NCBI GenBank assembly: GCA_965276955.1
Contig: CBDIBP010000035.1
Coordinates: forward strand, 1-64,000
DNA length: 64,000 bases
Direction: 5' to 3'
Source of the DNA: JABDEZ01 sp965276955
GTDB taxonomy: Bacteria; Bacteroidota; Bacteroidia; Chitinophagales; Chitinophagaceae
Part shown: piece by piece, positions 46,659 to 55,522 of the stretch
Numbering within the stretch: position 1 is the first letter of the stretch
Layout of the letters: each line of letters starts with the position of its first letter
The notes under the pieces: generated by a model
What the model was told of the DNA's origin: nothing
What the model saw: the letters and a program-made list of their open reading frames with translations, nothing else
Database searches by the model: none
Program-made: the position numbers and the translations under genes

Positions 46659-47933
46659 TCAGTTATTTGTGCGTATTGTTATTGCGTTGGCGTGTGCATC
46701 CAGTCCCTCGGCCTGTGCCATAGTTACTACTGTATCGGCTATTCCAGCCAGGCCTTGCTTACTTACCTTTTGAAAAGTTATCTTCTTCACAAAGCTGTCT
46801 ACCGATACACCGCTATATGCCTTGGCAAAGCCATTGGTAGGCAGTGTGTGGTTAGTGCCAGTAGCATAGTCCCCACCAGCTTCCGGCGAGTAGTTACCTA
46901 TAAAAACAGAACCTGCATTTATCACTTGCTCGGCTATAGCATCCTCATCACGACAGGCTATTATTAGATGCTCCGGTGCGTATTCATTGAGTAGGTCTAT
47001 GCCTTCCACCAACGTTTTCACAAGTATCAGTTTGCTGTTTGCTAATGCAGCAAAGGCTATGTCTTTCCTCTTCAGTTCCTTTAGCTGGTCGTCTATACAT
47101 GCACCGGTTTCCGTCAGCACCTGCTCATCATCACTTACCAATATCACCTGCGAATCCGGCCCATGCTCCGCCTGCGACAACAAATCGGCGGCAACATAAG
47201 CCGGAATGCAGGAGCTATCAGCAATAACAGCCATTTCCGATGGTCCCGCAGGCATATCTATGGCTATACCTTCTGTACTGATCAGCATTTTGGCACAAGT
47301 AATATATTGGTTGCCTGGGCCGAATATCTTATACACCGCAGGTATGGTCTTTGTGCCATAAGCCATTGCGCCAATGGCCTGCGCCCCACCTATTTTGTAA
47401 ATGCTCTTTATGTTCAGTTGCTTCGCGGCATACAGTATAGCAGAATGTATCAGCCCGTCTTTACCGGGTGGGGTACAAACAATTATTTCTTTGCAGCCGG
47501 CTATTACAGCCGGTATAGCCAGCATCAGCAGGGTAGAGAAGAGTGGGGCACTGCCGCCGGGTATGTATAGCCCTATCTTTTCTATAGCGGTCGCTTTACG
47601 CCAGCACTGTATGCCCGGTGCGGTCTCTATGATGTTTGGCTCCTGCACCTGCGCCTGGTGAAAGCGGGTAATGTTTGCTATGGCCTGTGCTATTGCAACC
47701 TTCAGGCTTGGGGCTATCTCATCATCAATGTCCCATTCTTGCTCCGGTACTGCAAAGTCTGTTAACGTAATTCCATCGTGTAGTGCTGTGTACTTCATCA
47801 CAGCGCTATCACCCGCCGATCGCACATCATCCAGTATGGCACGTACCGAACTAATAATGTTCGTCTGGTCAGTATAAGGTCGCTTGGTCAGTTCTGCCCA
47901 CTCACTGCGTGCAGGGTAGCTTATTATTTTCAT
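46659..47933 (-). CDS. hisD: Histidinol dehydrogenase
   Basis: A 424-residue NAD-dependent enzyme that makes histidine from histidinol in two oxidations. Conserved features are YIPGGSAPLFSTLLMLA, AGPSEMAVIAD, SQAEHGPDSQ with the catalytic Glu/His region, and NHTLPT. Its ATG overlaps the last base of the hisG stop codon (TAATG). Intact. Confidence 0.95.
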   Translation of the reverse strand: MKIISYPARSEWAELTKRPYTDQTNIISSVRAILDDVRSAGDSAVMKYTALHDGITLTDFAVPEQEWDIDDEIAPSLKVAIAQAIANITRFHQAQVQEPNIIETAPGIQCWRKATAIEKIGLYIPGGSAPLFSTLLMLAIPAVIAGCKEIIVCTPPGKDGLIHSAILYAAKQLNIKSIYKIGGAQAIGAMAYGTKTIPAVYKIFGPGNQYITCAKMLISTEGIAIDMPAGPSEMAVIADSSCIPAYVAADLLSQAEHGPDSQVILVSDDEQVLTETGACIDDQLKELKRKDIAFAALANSKLILVKTLVEGIDLLNEYAPEHLIIACRDEDAIAEQVINAGSVFIGNYSPEAGGDYATGTNHTLPTNGFAKAYSGVSVDSFVKKITFQKVSKQGLAGIADTVVTMAQAEGLDAHANAITIRTNN

Positions 47934-48785
47934 TACAATATCATTTTTTCTATGGAAGATACCAGTATGCCCTGTGCACCCTGTGCGGTAAGGTCTTCAA
48001 TGATGTTCCAGAAATCATTTTCTGCTACTACGGAATGCAGCGAGCTCCATCCTGCTTCTGCCAGTGGTAGTATGGTAGGGCTTTTCATGCCCGGCAGTAT
48101 ATTGCATATAGCCTCTATTTTATCATTCGGGGCATTCAGCAATATGTACTTGAATTTCTTGGCGCGCTTTACTGCGCGTAGCGGAACAACAGTTTGTTCA
48201 GTATATCCAGTTGGGCACCGCTTATGTTCTTGTAGCTCACCAGTACGGCCTCTGATCTCAGCATCACTTCTGTTTCTCGCAGGCCGTTCATTAACAACGT
48301 ACTGCCAGAACTTACGAGGTCGCATATAGCATCAGAAAGGCCTATTGATGGCGCTATTTCCACCGAGCCGCTTATCTCGTGTATGTCTGCCGTCACGTTG
48401 TTCTTATCGAGGAAGTTTTGAAGCAGCACAGGGTAGCTGGTAGCGATCTTTTTCCCATCCAGGCAGGCAATGCTTTTATACTCATCGTTGCGCGGCACCG
48501 CTATGGACAGGCGGCACTTGCCAAACCCCAATTGCTCTACAATGTCTATCTCCTTATTCTTCTCGAACACCACGTTCTCGCCAACTATACCTACATCAGC
48601 TATGCCATCTTCCACATACTGTGGTATATCATCATCGCGCAGGAAGAGCACTTCCAGCGGAAAGTTATAAGCTTCGCTGCGCAACTTGTTGCCGCCGTTC
48701 TGCAGATCTATACCGCACTCCTTTAAAATATTTACGGAGTCTTCGTTGAGCCTGCCTGATTTTGAATTGCAATTTTTAAGTTCAT
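47933..48785 (-). pseudogene. hisG: ATP phosphoribosyltransferase (long form) with two -1 frameshifts
   Basis: The first enzyme of histidine synthesis. From ATG 48785 the protein begins MNLKIAIQ, then loses frame in a four-A run (TTTT at 48760-48763 on the plus strand; one more base would give QKSGRLNEDS). The middle segment (RSEAYNFPLEVLFL ... LDILNKLLFR) is normal but ends at a stop because one base is missing near 48180/48181; restoring it gives FRIRAVKRAKKFKYI, and the rest runs to 47933 with the C-terminal regulatory domain. With both repairs the length is 284 residues, the normal long HisG. Either hisG is broken or the assembly has two indels; the other seven genes are intact. Confidence 0.85.
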
Positions 48786-48802
48786 GGATGATGGTTGAAA
48801 AT

Positions 48803-48834
48803 GAAAAAGGGCCTACCGATGTGGTAAGCCCTTT
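48803..48834 (-). terminator. his operon attenuator hairpin
   Basis: A 12-bp stem with one G-U pair (AAAGGGCTTACC opposite GGTAGGCCCTTT in the transcript), a 5-nt loop and a U-run. It lies between the His leader peptide and hisG, the position of an attenuator terminator. Confidence 0.85.
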
Positions 48835-48858
48835 GAATGATGTAATAGTTTATTAAGA

Positions 48859-48927
48859 CTACACAATACCATCCCGGCTCACCCATTGGGTAAGATGATG
48901 ATGATGTATATGCAGATTTTGGATCAT
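48859..48927 (-). CDS. hisL: His operon leader peptide
   Basis: A 22-residue open frame with ATG at 48927 and TAG at 48859-48861. Residues 6-11 are HIHHHH, five histidines in six codons. The terminator hairpin follows 24 bases after the stop, and hisG begins 73 bases after it. Stalling at His codons when charged tRNA-His is scarce would prevent terminator formation and let transcription into hisG. The mechanism is known from enterobacteria; it is inferred here. Confidence 0.9.
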   Translation of the reverse strand: MIQNLHIHHHHLTQWVSRDGIV

Positions 48928-48993
48928 TGTTCTGTTTGTACTGTAAATGTATCTGAATAAAAACGAGACTTCCAAAAAATATTTTCAGCTCAA

Positions 48994-49023
48994 ACAAAAA
49001 AAGCGCCTCCATAAGAGGCGCTT
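48994..49023 (-). terminator. Intrinsic terminator after rpsT
   Basis: A 9-bp stem (AAGCGCCTC and its complement on the plus strand) with an A-run to its left, giving a U-run on the minus transcript, 23 bases after the rpsT stop. Confidence 0.85.
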
Positions 49024-49046
49024 GTAAATATTATAACAGAAAAGAA

Positions 49047-49301
49047 CTATGCTAAAGTGTTCAGTTTCTTAACGATACCAGATTTCAGGTTGCCTGCTTT
49101 GTTCTTATGTATCACATTGCGTTTAGCAAGCTTATCTATCATGGAAACAACTTTAGGAAGTTCTTCCATGGCTTCAGTTTTAGTTGCAAGTCCTAAAAGT
49201 CTACGTATGGCGTTACGCGTTGTTTTACCGTAATAGCGGTTGCGATCGCGGCGTTTTTCACTTTGACGAATATCTTTTTTGGTTGCTTTATGGTTTGCCA
49301 T
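49047..49301 (-). CDS. rpsT: 30S ribosomal protein S20
   Basis: An 84-residue basic protein with the S20 start MANHKATKKDIRQSEKRR and the helical RNA-binding body (RNAIRRLLGL..., IDKLAKRNVIHKNKAG). It binds 16S rRNA in the small subunit. It is monocistronic, between its own promoter and terminator. Confidence 0.95.
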   Translation of the reverse strand: MANHKATKKDIRQSEKRRDRNRYYGKTTRNAIRRLLGLATKTEAMEELPKVVSMIDKLAKRNVIHKNKAGNLKSGIVKKLNTLA

Positions 49302-49325
49302 CTAATTGATCTTATTTTGGGACTG

Positions 49326-49355
49326 CAAAGGTAATATAAAAATATATTCTACAAA
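49326..49355 (-). promoter_or_regulatory. rpsT promoter, Bacteroidota type
   Basis: The minus strand has TTTG (49355-49352) and TACCTTTG (49333-49326) with an 18-base spacer, close to the Bacteroidota consensus TTTG / TAnnTTTG. The start site would lie near 49320, about 20 bases before the rpsT ATG. Confidence 0.7.
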
Positions 49356-49384
49356 ATTATTTTTACAAATTTTTTCAGAACACC

Positions 49385-50506
49385 TTACATAGCCATTGCG
49401 CTATATATTTGTTTCGATTTTTTTTCCAGCAATTGTTTCTTCTGGATGAATATTTCCAGCTTATCCTTAGGTATTCTTAGCGCATAGTCTTTGGTAGGGT
49501 AGGTATTGTAAACGAAGAGGTCATAGTCTGGGTTCCATTTCGCAAATTGCTTTTTATCTATCCCCAGCTCCATTGTCATCAGTTCCAGGTTCAATGGTTC
49601 TGTTATTTTAACGATGGCCATGTTCTTCAATTCTTCTTGTGTAAAAGGTGATGGTAGCGCTTTTTTACTGCCATCAGCATTCGTTGTAGCCGTGCCCCGC
49701 GGATTGTCGAACCGGAAACCGGCAGGTATATCACCCATGCCTATGAACTTGCTCATGTTCTCGAAGATAGTAGCTGTCGCAATGAACGCCAGCACGTGCC
49801 CTTGTGTCTCGCGGGGCAGGTATTTCTTTATATCCCAGAAGTTGTGGCTACCCGTGCGCTCTATAGCGCGCTGCACGGTGCCAGGCCCACTGTTATATGC
49901 AGCTATTACCAGCAGCCAGTCATTAAGTTGGTTATAGAGTATGCCCAGGTATTTTGCTGCTGCACCAGTAGATTTATACCAATCCTTACGGTCATCCCTT
50001 TTCTTATTCACTGTCAGGCCCATTAGTCTGGCTGTAGATTCCATCAGCTGCCACGGCCCTACTGCACCTGCGCTCGATACTGCATTATTTTTTAGTGCAG
50101 ATTCTATTACAGCAAGGTATTTTAGCTCCTTGGGTATGTTCTGCTGCAGCAACACATTGTCTATAAGGGAAAAAGACATAGGACTTTTATCCTGTACAAA
50201 GTTGAGCGTTTTGTTGTGCGCGGTAAAATATTGGCGAACGAATGATGTAACATACTCATCCATATCGCCGAAATATGATTTTTGTCCTGCAAGCGGTATT
50301 GGTTTGTAACCATTTACCAGGTTGCCGCCTTTAGGTACAGCACAATTCGCCAGCTCACTGCCCGGTGTTATCCCTTGCTTTATAACAAAGGTATCAGACC
50401 TTACGGTTAGGGGCTTTCCGCTTCTCATTGGTATGCCATGCTGAGCATAGCCCAGGAAGGGCAGGGTCGCGAGAATAAATGCAGATAAAAAACTTTTGCA
50501 ATGCAT
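49385..50506 (-). CDS. Lytic transglycosylase (SLT/MltD-like)
   Basis: A protein of about 373 residues with signal peptide (MHCKSFLSAFILATLPFLGYAQ), giving the start at 50506. The SLT domain is at about residues 125-245, with ESALKNNAVSSAGAVGPWQLM (catalytic Glu and the GxxGPWQ motif), AAYNSGPG and the YLPRETQGHV stretch. A C-terminal region after about residue 300 (LNLELMTMELGIDKKQFAKWN) resembles a LysM-like fold. It cleaves peptidoglycan in the periplasm. It lies alone between TatA and rpsT. Confidence 0.85.
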   Translation of the reverse strand: MHCKSFLSAFILATLPFLGYAQHGIPMRSGKPLTVRSDTFVIKQGITPGSELANCAVPKGGNLVNGYKPIPLAGQKSYFGDMDEYVTSFVRQYFTAHNKTLNFVQDKSPMSFSLIDNVLLQQNIPKELKYLAVIESALKNNAVSSAGAVGPWQLMESTARLMGLTVNKKRDDRKDWYKSTGAAAKYLGILYNQLNDWLLVIAAYNSGPGTVQRAIERTGSHNFWDIKKYLPRETQGHVLAFIATATIFENMSKFIGMGDIPAGFRFDNPRGTATTNADGSKKALPSPFTQEELKNMAIVKITEPLNLELMTMELGIDKKQFAKWNPDYDLFVYNTYPTKDYALRIPKDKLEIFIQKKQLLEKKSKQIYSAMAM

Positions 50507-50599
50507 GTTTTGATCGTTTATAAAGCGGTAAAGCATGCAGCCTTATCAAGGGCAGCAATAGACTTTTTAATAACGAGAAATTGGTGTCGAAGTTTACGA

Positions 50600-50845
50600 C
50601 TATGGGTTGGTGGTAGGAGGTATGTTATTTTGAGCTTTTTCCTTTTCTTTCATGCCGTTCTCTATTTCGGTCTTTACTCCTTCTTTGGCGTCGTTAAATT
50701 CACGGATACCCTTACCTATACCTTTAGCCAATTCTGGTATCTTCTTGCCGCCAAACAAAACAACAACAATAAGCAAGATCCATATCAACTGGCCACCTTC
50801 TGGTATATGCAGCAAAAACTGCGGAGCAATATTTAATAAAGACAT
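50600..50845 (-). CDS. tatA: Sec-independent translocase TatA/E
   Basis: An 81-residue Tat pore protein: one N-terminal membrane helix (LIWILLIVVVLFGGKKIPELA), followed by the amphipathic KGIGKGIREFNDAKEG helix and a charged, proline-ending tail. The FGGKKIPELAKGIG motif is diagnostic. No tatC is in the window. A possible -7 element at 50851-50858 lies only six bases before the ATG, so the mRNA might be leaderless. Confidence 0.92.
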   Translation of the reverse strand: MSLLNIAPQFLLHIPEGGQLIWILLIVVVLFGGKKIPELAKGIGKGIREFNDAKEGVKTEIENGMKEKEKAQNNIPPTTNP

Positions 50846-50850
50846 AATAA

Positions 50851-50858
50851 CAAATTTA
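50851..50858 (-). promoter_or_regulatory. Possible -7 element for tatA
   Basis: TAAATTTG on the minus strand matches TAnnTTTG. The distance to the ATG would leave almost no 5' untranslated leader. Weak alone. Confidence 0.35.
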
Positions 50859-50975
50859 TATACAGTTTGTAACTACTAATAACAAAAGTAACGATAAAAT
50901 TCCATTAAAGCCAGCGGGTCATACTGGCAGCAGTTTAATTTAACATATGTAGACCATTTACCAAGGCTGATGCAA

Positions 50976-52073
50976 CTATCCGTCGCCCATCCTTTCTTTC
51001 AGCTGGCGGTTCATCCCCTTGGTATAGGTGCGCCATTTGTCTATCACCTGTTGCAGGTCATCAGGCAGCTCTGAAGTGAATTGTATCCATTCGCCTGTAG
51101 CAGGATGCGTAAACCCCAGCTCTTTAGCATGCAGAGCCTGCCGCGGCAGTATCTTCAGGCAATTCTCTACAAATTGTTTGTACTTGGTGAATACCGTGCC
51201 CTTCACTATCGCATTGCCACCATAGGTAGCATCGCCAAACAGGGGATGTCCTTTGTAGCGCATGTGCACGCGTATCTGGTGCGTGCGCCCGGTTTCCAGC
51301 CGCATTTCCAGCAGGGTTACGTAGTTGAAACGCTCCAGTACTTTGTAGTGTGTTATCGCTTCCTTGCCATGGTCCCCATCAGGGAATACATCCATTATTT
51401 TCCTGAACCTCAGGTTGCGGGCTATGTTGCCGGTAATGGTGCCTTCTTCTCCCTCCATATCACCCCACACCAGTGCTGCATACCGGCGGTGTACCGTGTG
51501 GGCTTTGAACTGTGCTGCAAGGTTGGTCATTGCTTCGCTGGTCTTAGCTATCACTACCAGGCCGCTGGTGTCTTTATCTATACGGTGCACCAGTCCCACC
51601 CGGGGCAGCGTTTCCGGGTCTATATGTTCGTTATGCAGGTAGTATGCAAGGGCATTTACAAGCGTGCCGGTATAGTTGCCACAACCAGGGTGCACTACCA
51701 TGCCCGGCTTCTTGTTCACTATCATTAGTGTATCATCTTCATATACCACATCAAGCGGTATATTTTCCGGTAGCACTTCATTCAGCTCTGCCTTGCGGGT
51801 CTCATAAACAATTATCTCATCTTCAGGTTTCACCCTGTAGTTCGATTTGACCATCCCGCCATTCACTATAATGAATCCCTCGTCAAGGGCCTGCTGCACT
51901 TTATTGCGGGTAGCGCCTTCCAGCCGCACCAACAAATACTTATCTATACGCAGTGGGTCTTGTTTCTTATTGGCTATTATGCGTAGTCGTTCCACGGGCG
52001 CCCCGGTGTCCTGGGTCTCTTCCTCTGGTTCGTCATCGTCCCATGTTCCTTCTATATCGTTGTCGTTTATCAT
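50976..52073 (-). CDS. rluD: RluD-family 23S rRNA pseudouridine synthase
   Basis: A 365-residue enzyme with an N-terminal S4 RNA-binding domain (RIDKYLLVRLEGATRNKVQQALDEGFIIVNG, near 40-75) and the RluA/RluD core. The catalytic aspartate is in HRIDKDTSGLVVIA. GRTHQIRVHM and GDATYGGN are also present. It isomerises uridines in 23S rRNA. A roughly 30-residue acidic N-terminus precedes the S4 domain. The symbol is by family and may be RluC/RluD-like. Confidence 0.9.
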   Translation of the reverse strand: MINDNDIEGTWDDDEPEEETQDTGAPVERLRIIANKKQDPLRIDKYLLVRLEGATRNKVQQALDEGFIIVNGGMVKSNYRVKPEDEIIVYETRKAELNEVLPENIPLDVVYEDDTLMIVNKKPGMVVHPGCGNYTGTLVNALAYYLHNEHIDPETLPRVGLVHRIDKDTSGLVVIAKTSEAMTNLAAQFKAHTVHRRYAALVWGDMEGEEGTITGNIARNLRFRKIMDVFPDGDHGKEAITHYKVLERFNYVTLLEMRLETGRTHQIRVHMRYKGHPLFGDATYGGNAIVKGTVFTKYKQFVENCLKILPRQALHAKELGFTHPATGEWIQFTSELPDDLQQVIDKWRTYTKGMNRQLKERMGDG

Positions 52074-52095
52074 TAGCCTGTTGTTGCGGTAGGGT

Positions 52096-53058
52096 TTAGT
52101 TCTTTAGCCAGTTGAGCATCGCTTTAGGGTCCAGCTGGTAATAATTGCTTTTGTAATTGATGTAGCTATCCGTTATCCAATATATAGACGGTACTGACGA
52201 CCCTGCCATTTCCACGAACTTATCTGTATTAGTATAGAGCATGTACGGCATGTCGGTAGCATGTGTCTCATTAAAGAACTCATCTTTGTACGTAGCTGCC
52301 CCGGTAAGCACTATATAGATAGGTATCTCCGGATGTTGTTTATGTATTATGTGCAGCAGGTAGGCTGCTTTGCGGCAGTGCGGGCAGGTAAGGCTCATGA
52401 AGGCTACTATGTGCTTGCCTTTCCGCAGGTCGGGCTGGGGTGGGGCAGCCACCGTTTTTTCGTATAGCGGCGATAGGTCCACTTTTTTATTGATGGCCTC
52501 AGGATGCGTATCGGCACTAAAAGGCATAATGATGAAAGGCGCTACCAATGCCACCATTCCCAGCATAGGCGCAAGCCATTCTTGTCCTTTAAAAGGTTTT
52601 ATAGGGTATATGCCTATCAGTATCAGAACCACGGCTATCATGGCTATATTCTTATATATAGCCTGCAGGGGCTGCATAGCATACATATCTCCAAAACATC
52701 CGCAGTTGCCCGTATTTCCTTGTTGCAGCAATACAATGCCCAGGTAAGCTATGAATGCCACCAGCAAAAGTATAACTGCTCTATAAGTAAAAGACTTTAA
52801 GAAAATATGAAAGATCAGGAAAAGGCCAAGCAGGAACTCAAAACCTATCATAACCCGGGCTATGATACCTGCGGTCACAACACTATTGATGCCCAGGTCC
52901 AGGAACGTGAATACAAAGCCATCAAAAGCATTGCGGCTATATATCTTGCTAAAGCCCGATAATATAAAGACTATGGCCAGCGCCAATAGCAGAATAGAGC
53001 CAATGATACGTTTTACGAAAAAAGAAGCGGTCTTGCTGTGGGTAGATGATTCTGTCAT
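52096..53058 (-). CDS. DoxX/MauE-like membrane protein fused to a thioredoxin domain
   Basis: A 320-residue protein from the preferred start at 53058 (MTESSTHSK). Its first 180 residues hold four helices of the DoxX/MauE type, including a NCGCFGD cysteine pair at a helix end. The C-terminal 140 residues are thioredoxin-like, with the active motif CPHC in SLTCPHCRKA and a cis-proline in SSVPSIYW. The architecture fits the BT_3928 family of Bacteroidota, a candidate thiol redox system of the envelope. It is 22 bases upstream of rluD. Confidence 0.85.
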   Translation of the reverse strand: MTESSTHSKTASFFVKRIIGSILLLALAIVFILSGFSKIYSRNAFDGFVFTFLDLGINSVVTAGIIARVMIGFEFLLGLFLIFHIFLKSFTYRAVILLLVAFIAYLGIVLLQQGNTGNCGCFGDMYAMQPLQAIYKNIAMIAVVLILIGIYPIKPFKGQEWLAPMLGMVALVAPFIIMPFSADTHPEAINKKVDLSPLYEKTVAAPPQPDLRKGKHIVAFMSLTCPHCRKAAYLLHIIHKQHPEIPIYIVLTGAATYKDEFFNETHATDMPYMLYTNTDKFVEMAGSSVPSIYWITDSYINYKSNYYQLDPKAMLNWLKN

Positions 53059-53289
53059 AATTGCAAATAGCACTCAAAAATAGGGCTTTTTGCAGTTTTT
53101 GAAAGGTTACCAAAGTAGATGTACACTTTATGGTCTAAGTGCTCTTCTTCTTTTTTAACACACAACAGCTGCAAATAGAAGCCGCGCAAAGACTTTTATA
53201 ACAAAGAAATAAATGGAAAAGAACAGGTCAGATGATGGTATGGTTAGGTATCCTCTCTTATTCCTTCCTGCAGTTTTTAAAGGACTTGA

Positions 53290-53538
53290 TTAGTACAGGT
53301 AGCAGTTCTCAACAGTATTGATGCCATTATTGGTATAGTTGCCAGAATTTGCTGTGCATTTGCTCTTGGCCCCCGATTTGGTGTCCTTGATGTTGTATTC
53401 CTGTACAAGCGTGTCTGGTAAGCCCGGTTGCCCGCTATATGATATAACGCAGTGGCATATGTAATTCTTAACGCAAGAACTCATAGTGACCATTGCTGTA
53501 AATGCTAAAGCCAGCAATAAAGAAGGGCGAAATTTCAT
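53290..53538 (-). CDS. Small putative lipoprotein
   Basis: An 82-residue protein with signal peptide ending in a lipobox (VTMSSC), mature Cys at residue 21. The mature part has four more cysteines (two in YICHCVI, one in KSKCTAN, one in ENCYLY), suggesting disulfides. No family recognised; no operon partner. Confidence 0.6.
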   Translation of the reverse strand: MKFRPSLLLALAFTAMVTMSSCVKNYICHCVISYSGQPGLPDTLVQEYNIKDTKSGAKSKCTANSGNYTNNGINTVENCYLY

Positions 53539-53678
53539 GTAAACAATTATTTGACGGTTGAAGATAATAGGAAATTTTTAAAACACAAATAATATGGGCT
53601 TAATAAATAATGGTCTGAAACTTTTATGCACATTACATAACTTTACTGTACACCTTTAAATGGGCTCCAAAAATACTT

Positions 53679-54581
53679 ATGCTGCTGCAACAACCTTTGA
53701 TAGATGATCTGGAATTAATAGCCCGGCAAGTAGTAGAAGGTTTTATCATCGGGTTGCACAAAAGTCCTTTTCACGGCTTCTCTGTAGAGTTTGCAGAGCA
53801 TCGCCTCTACAACCCCGGCGATCCGCTAAGGCATATTGATTGGCGGGTATATGGCCGCACAGATAAGCTTTTTGTGAAACGATTTGAAGAAGAGACCAAT
53901 CTCAGGTGCTGTATAGTGGTAGATACTTCATCATCAATGCAGTTCCCCGATGATGAGGTGAAACTGAACAAATTACAATACTCCTGCGTCTGCGCTGCCG
54001 CATTGCTGCAATTGCTAAAACGTCAGCTGGATGCTGCTTCGCTGGTTCTTTTTGATGATCAGGTAAATTATGTATCTGCGTGCCGGTCTGCTAACAGTCA
54101 CTACCGTATGCTCACCAATGAGCTCAGCCGCACCCTGCAGCACAAGTCTGTAAATAAGCATACTAATGCTGCTAAAGCCCTGCACCAGGTTGCAGAGCAA
54201 ATGCACAAAAGATCGCTCATCGTTGTTTTTAGCGATATGATGGACGATGCAGATAGCATTGAAGATACATTTTCGGCACTCCAGCACCTGCGGTACAATA
54301 AGCATGAGGTCATCCTGTTCCACATCATGGATGGCGCCAGGGAAATTGCTTTCGACTTCGAGAACCGCCCATATGAGTTCGTGGATATGGAGAGTGGCGA
54401 ACGTATAAAGCTGCAACCACAGCAGATAAAAGAACAATATACCACACAGATGCAGGCCTTTCAGCAACTCATAGAAGACAAGTGCCATCAATACCAGATA
54501 GACAGGATACCGGTAGACCTTTCTGCACCTCCTGAGCAGGTATTGTATTCCTTTTTACAGAAGCGAAATAAAATGCAGTAA
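53679..54581 (+). CDS. DUF58 (von Willebrand A-like) protein
   Basis: A 300-residue protein. It has the DUF58 core EHRLYNPGDPLRHIDWRVYGRTDKLFVKRFEEETN and, next to it, a MIDAS-like VVDTSSSM motif of von Willebrand A folds. Such proteins often accompany MoxR ATPases; none is seen here. The start follows a short AT-rich gap. Soluble and cytoplasmic by sequence. Confidence 0.88.
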   Translation: MLLQQPLIDDLELIARQVVEGFIIGLHKSPFHGFSVEFAEHRLYNPGDPLRHIDWRVYGRTDKLFVKRFEEETNLRCCIVVDTSSSMQFPDDEVKLNKLQYSCVCAAALLQLLKRQLDAASLVLFDDQVNYVSACRSANSHYRMLTNELSRTLQHKSVNKHTNAAKALHQVAEQMHKRSLIVVFSDMMDDADSIEDTFSALQHLRYNKHEVILFHIMDGAREIAFDFENRPYEFVDMESGERIKLQPQQIKEQYTTQMQAFQQLIEDKCHQYQIDRIPVDLSAPPEQVLYSFLQKRNKMQ

Positions 54582-54597
54582 TAAAAAAATATTTGAT

Positions 54598-54605
54598 TAC
54601 CTTTG
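54598..54605 (+). promoter_or_regulatory. -7 element before the yceD-rpmF-plsX operon
   Basis: TACCTTTG matches TAnnTTTG, about 120 bases before the yceD-like start. No clear -33 TTTG was found at the usual distance. Confidence 0.45.
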
Positions 54606-54725
54606 CATCCCGTTTTGCAGAAAAACACTTGTTTGTAATGTATAACAGGCTTGAAAAAAGAGTTTTTTGAAGCTGCTATGCACAGCAGATAACCGTTTTA
54701 TGTATTTTGTGTAATATTAGCGAAG

Positions 54726-55283
54726 ATGAAGCATAACCGGGAGTTTGAGATCGCGTGGCTGGGGTTAAAGCCCGGTATAAGTACATTCGTGTACGACATA
54801 GACGATAAGTTCATGCAGGAGCGTGTTGAAGAACACGAATATAAAGACTGGAAAGCAAGGATATCGCTTACTTTTGATAAGAAGAGCAACTTCTTTATGT
54901 TGCACTTCGATGTGGATGGAAGCGTAACAGTACCTTGCGACCGTTGTGGGGATGATTTCCCGATAAAACTTTGGGATGAATTCGACCTTGTAATAAAGCT
55001 TACAGGAGAAGAGACCAAGGTGATAGAAGATGAGGACGATGTGATTTTTATACCACGCAGCGAAACTGTGATAGATATTAGCAAGTGGTTGTACGAATTT
55101 GTGATGCTAAGCGTACCTTTGCAGCACATTCACCCAGATGTTGATGGTAACCCGGGATGTAACCCTGGAGCTCTCGACCTGCTGAACAAACTATCGGCCC
55201 ACGATGATGAGTTGAAGAACAGCATCTGGAAGGGACTTGATAAATTTAAAGAAACAGAAGAACCTAAACGTAAAACGAAGTAA
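54726..55283 (+). CDS. yceD: YceD/DUF177 protein
   Basis: A 185-residue protein linked to 23S rRNA maturation or ribosome assembly in other bacteria. It has the conserved VPCDRCGDDFP zinc-like CxxC and a later NPGCNPGALDLL. In many genomes it precedes rpmF and plsX, exactly as here, with 12 bases to rpmF. Start at ATG 54726 gives the usual family length. Confidence 0.85.
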   Translation: MKHNREFEIAWLGLKPGISTFVYDIDDKFMQERVEEHEYKDWKARISLTFDKKSNFFMLHFDVDGSVTVPCDRCGDDFPIKLWDEFDLVIKLTGEETKVIEDEDDVIFIPRSETVIDISKWLYEFVMLSVPLQHIHPDVDGNPGCNPGALDLLNKLSAHDDELKNSIWKGLDKFKETEEPKRKTK

Positions 55284-55295
55284 AATTAAATAACA

Positions 55296-55505
55296 ATGCC
55301 TAATCCAAAAAGACGACATTCCCAACAACGCGGTGCAAAACGTCGTACACATTACAAAGCGGAAGCAGCCACATGGAGCATAGACAAAGTAACAGGTGAA
55401 AGCCACCTGCGCCATCGCGCACACTGGGTTGAAGGTAAAATGTACTACCGCGGCCGTGTTGTGATAGACAAGACACCTGCAACTGAAGGCGAAACTGATC
55501 AATAA
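55296..55505 (+). CDS. rpmF: 50S ribosomal protein L32
   Basis: A 69-residue L32 with the typical start MPNPKRRHSQQRGAKRRTHY. The usual four zinc-binding cysteines are absent, so this is the C-minus form. It lies between yceD and plsX, 17 bases before plsX, the conserved rpmF-plsX pairing. Confidence 0.92.
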   Translation: MPNPKRRHSQQRGAKRRTHYKAEAATWSIDKVTGESHLRHRAHWVEGKMYYRGRVVIDKTPATEGETDQ

Positions 55506-55522
55506 CGCAATATTTTCATTTA

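Noticed and set aside
48782..49012. Minus-strand 76-codon frame between hisG and rpsT
   Set aside because: It runs through the leader peptide, attenuator and rpsT terminator in another frame, so it is an artefact of that region.
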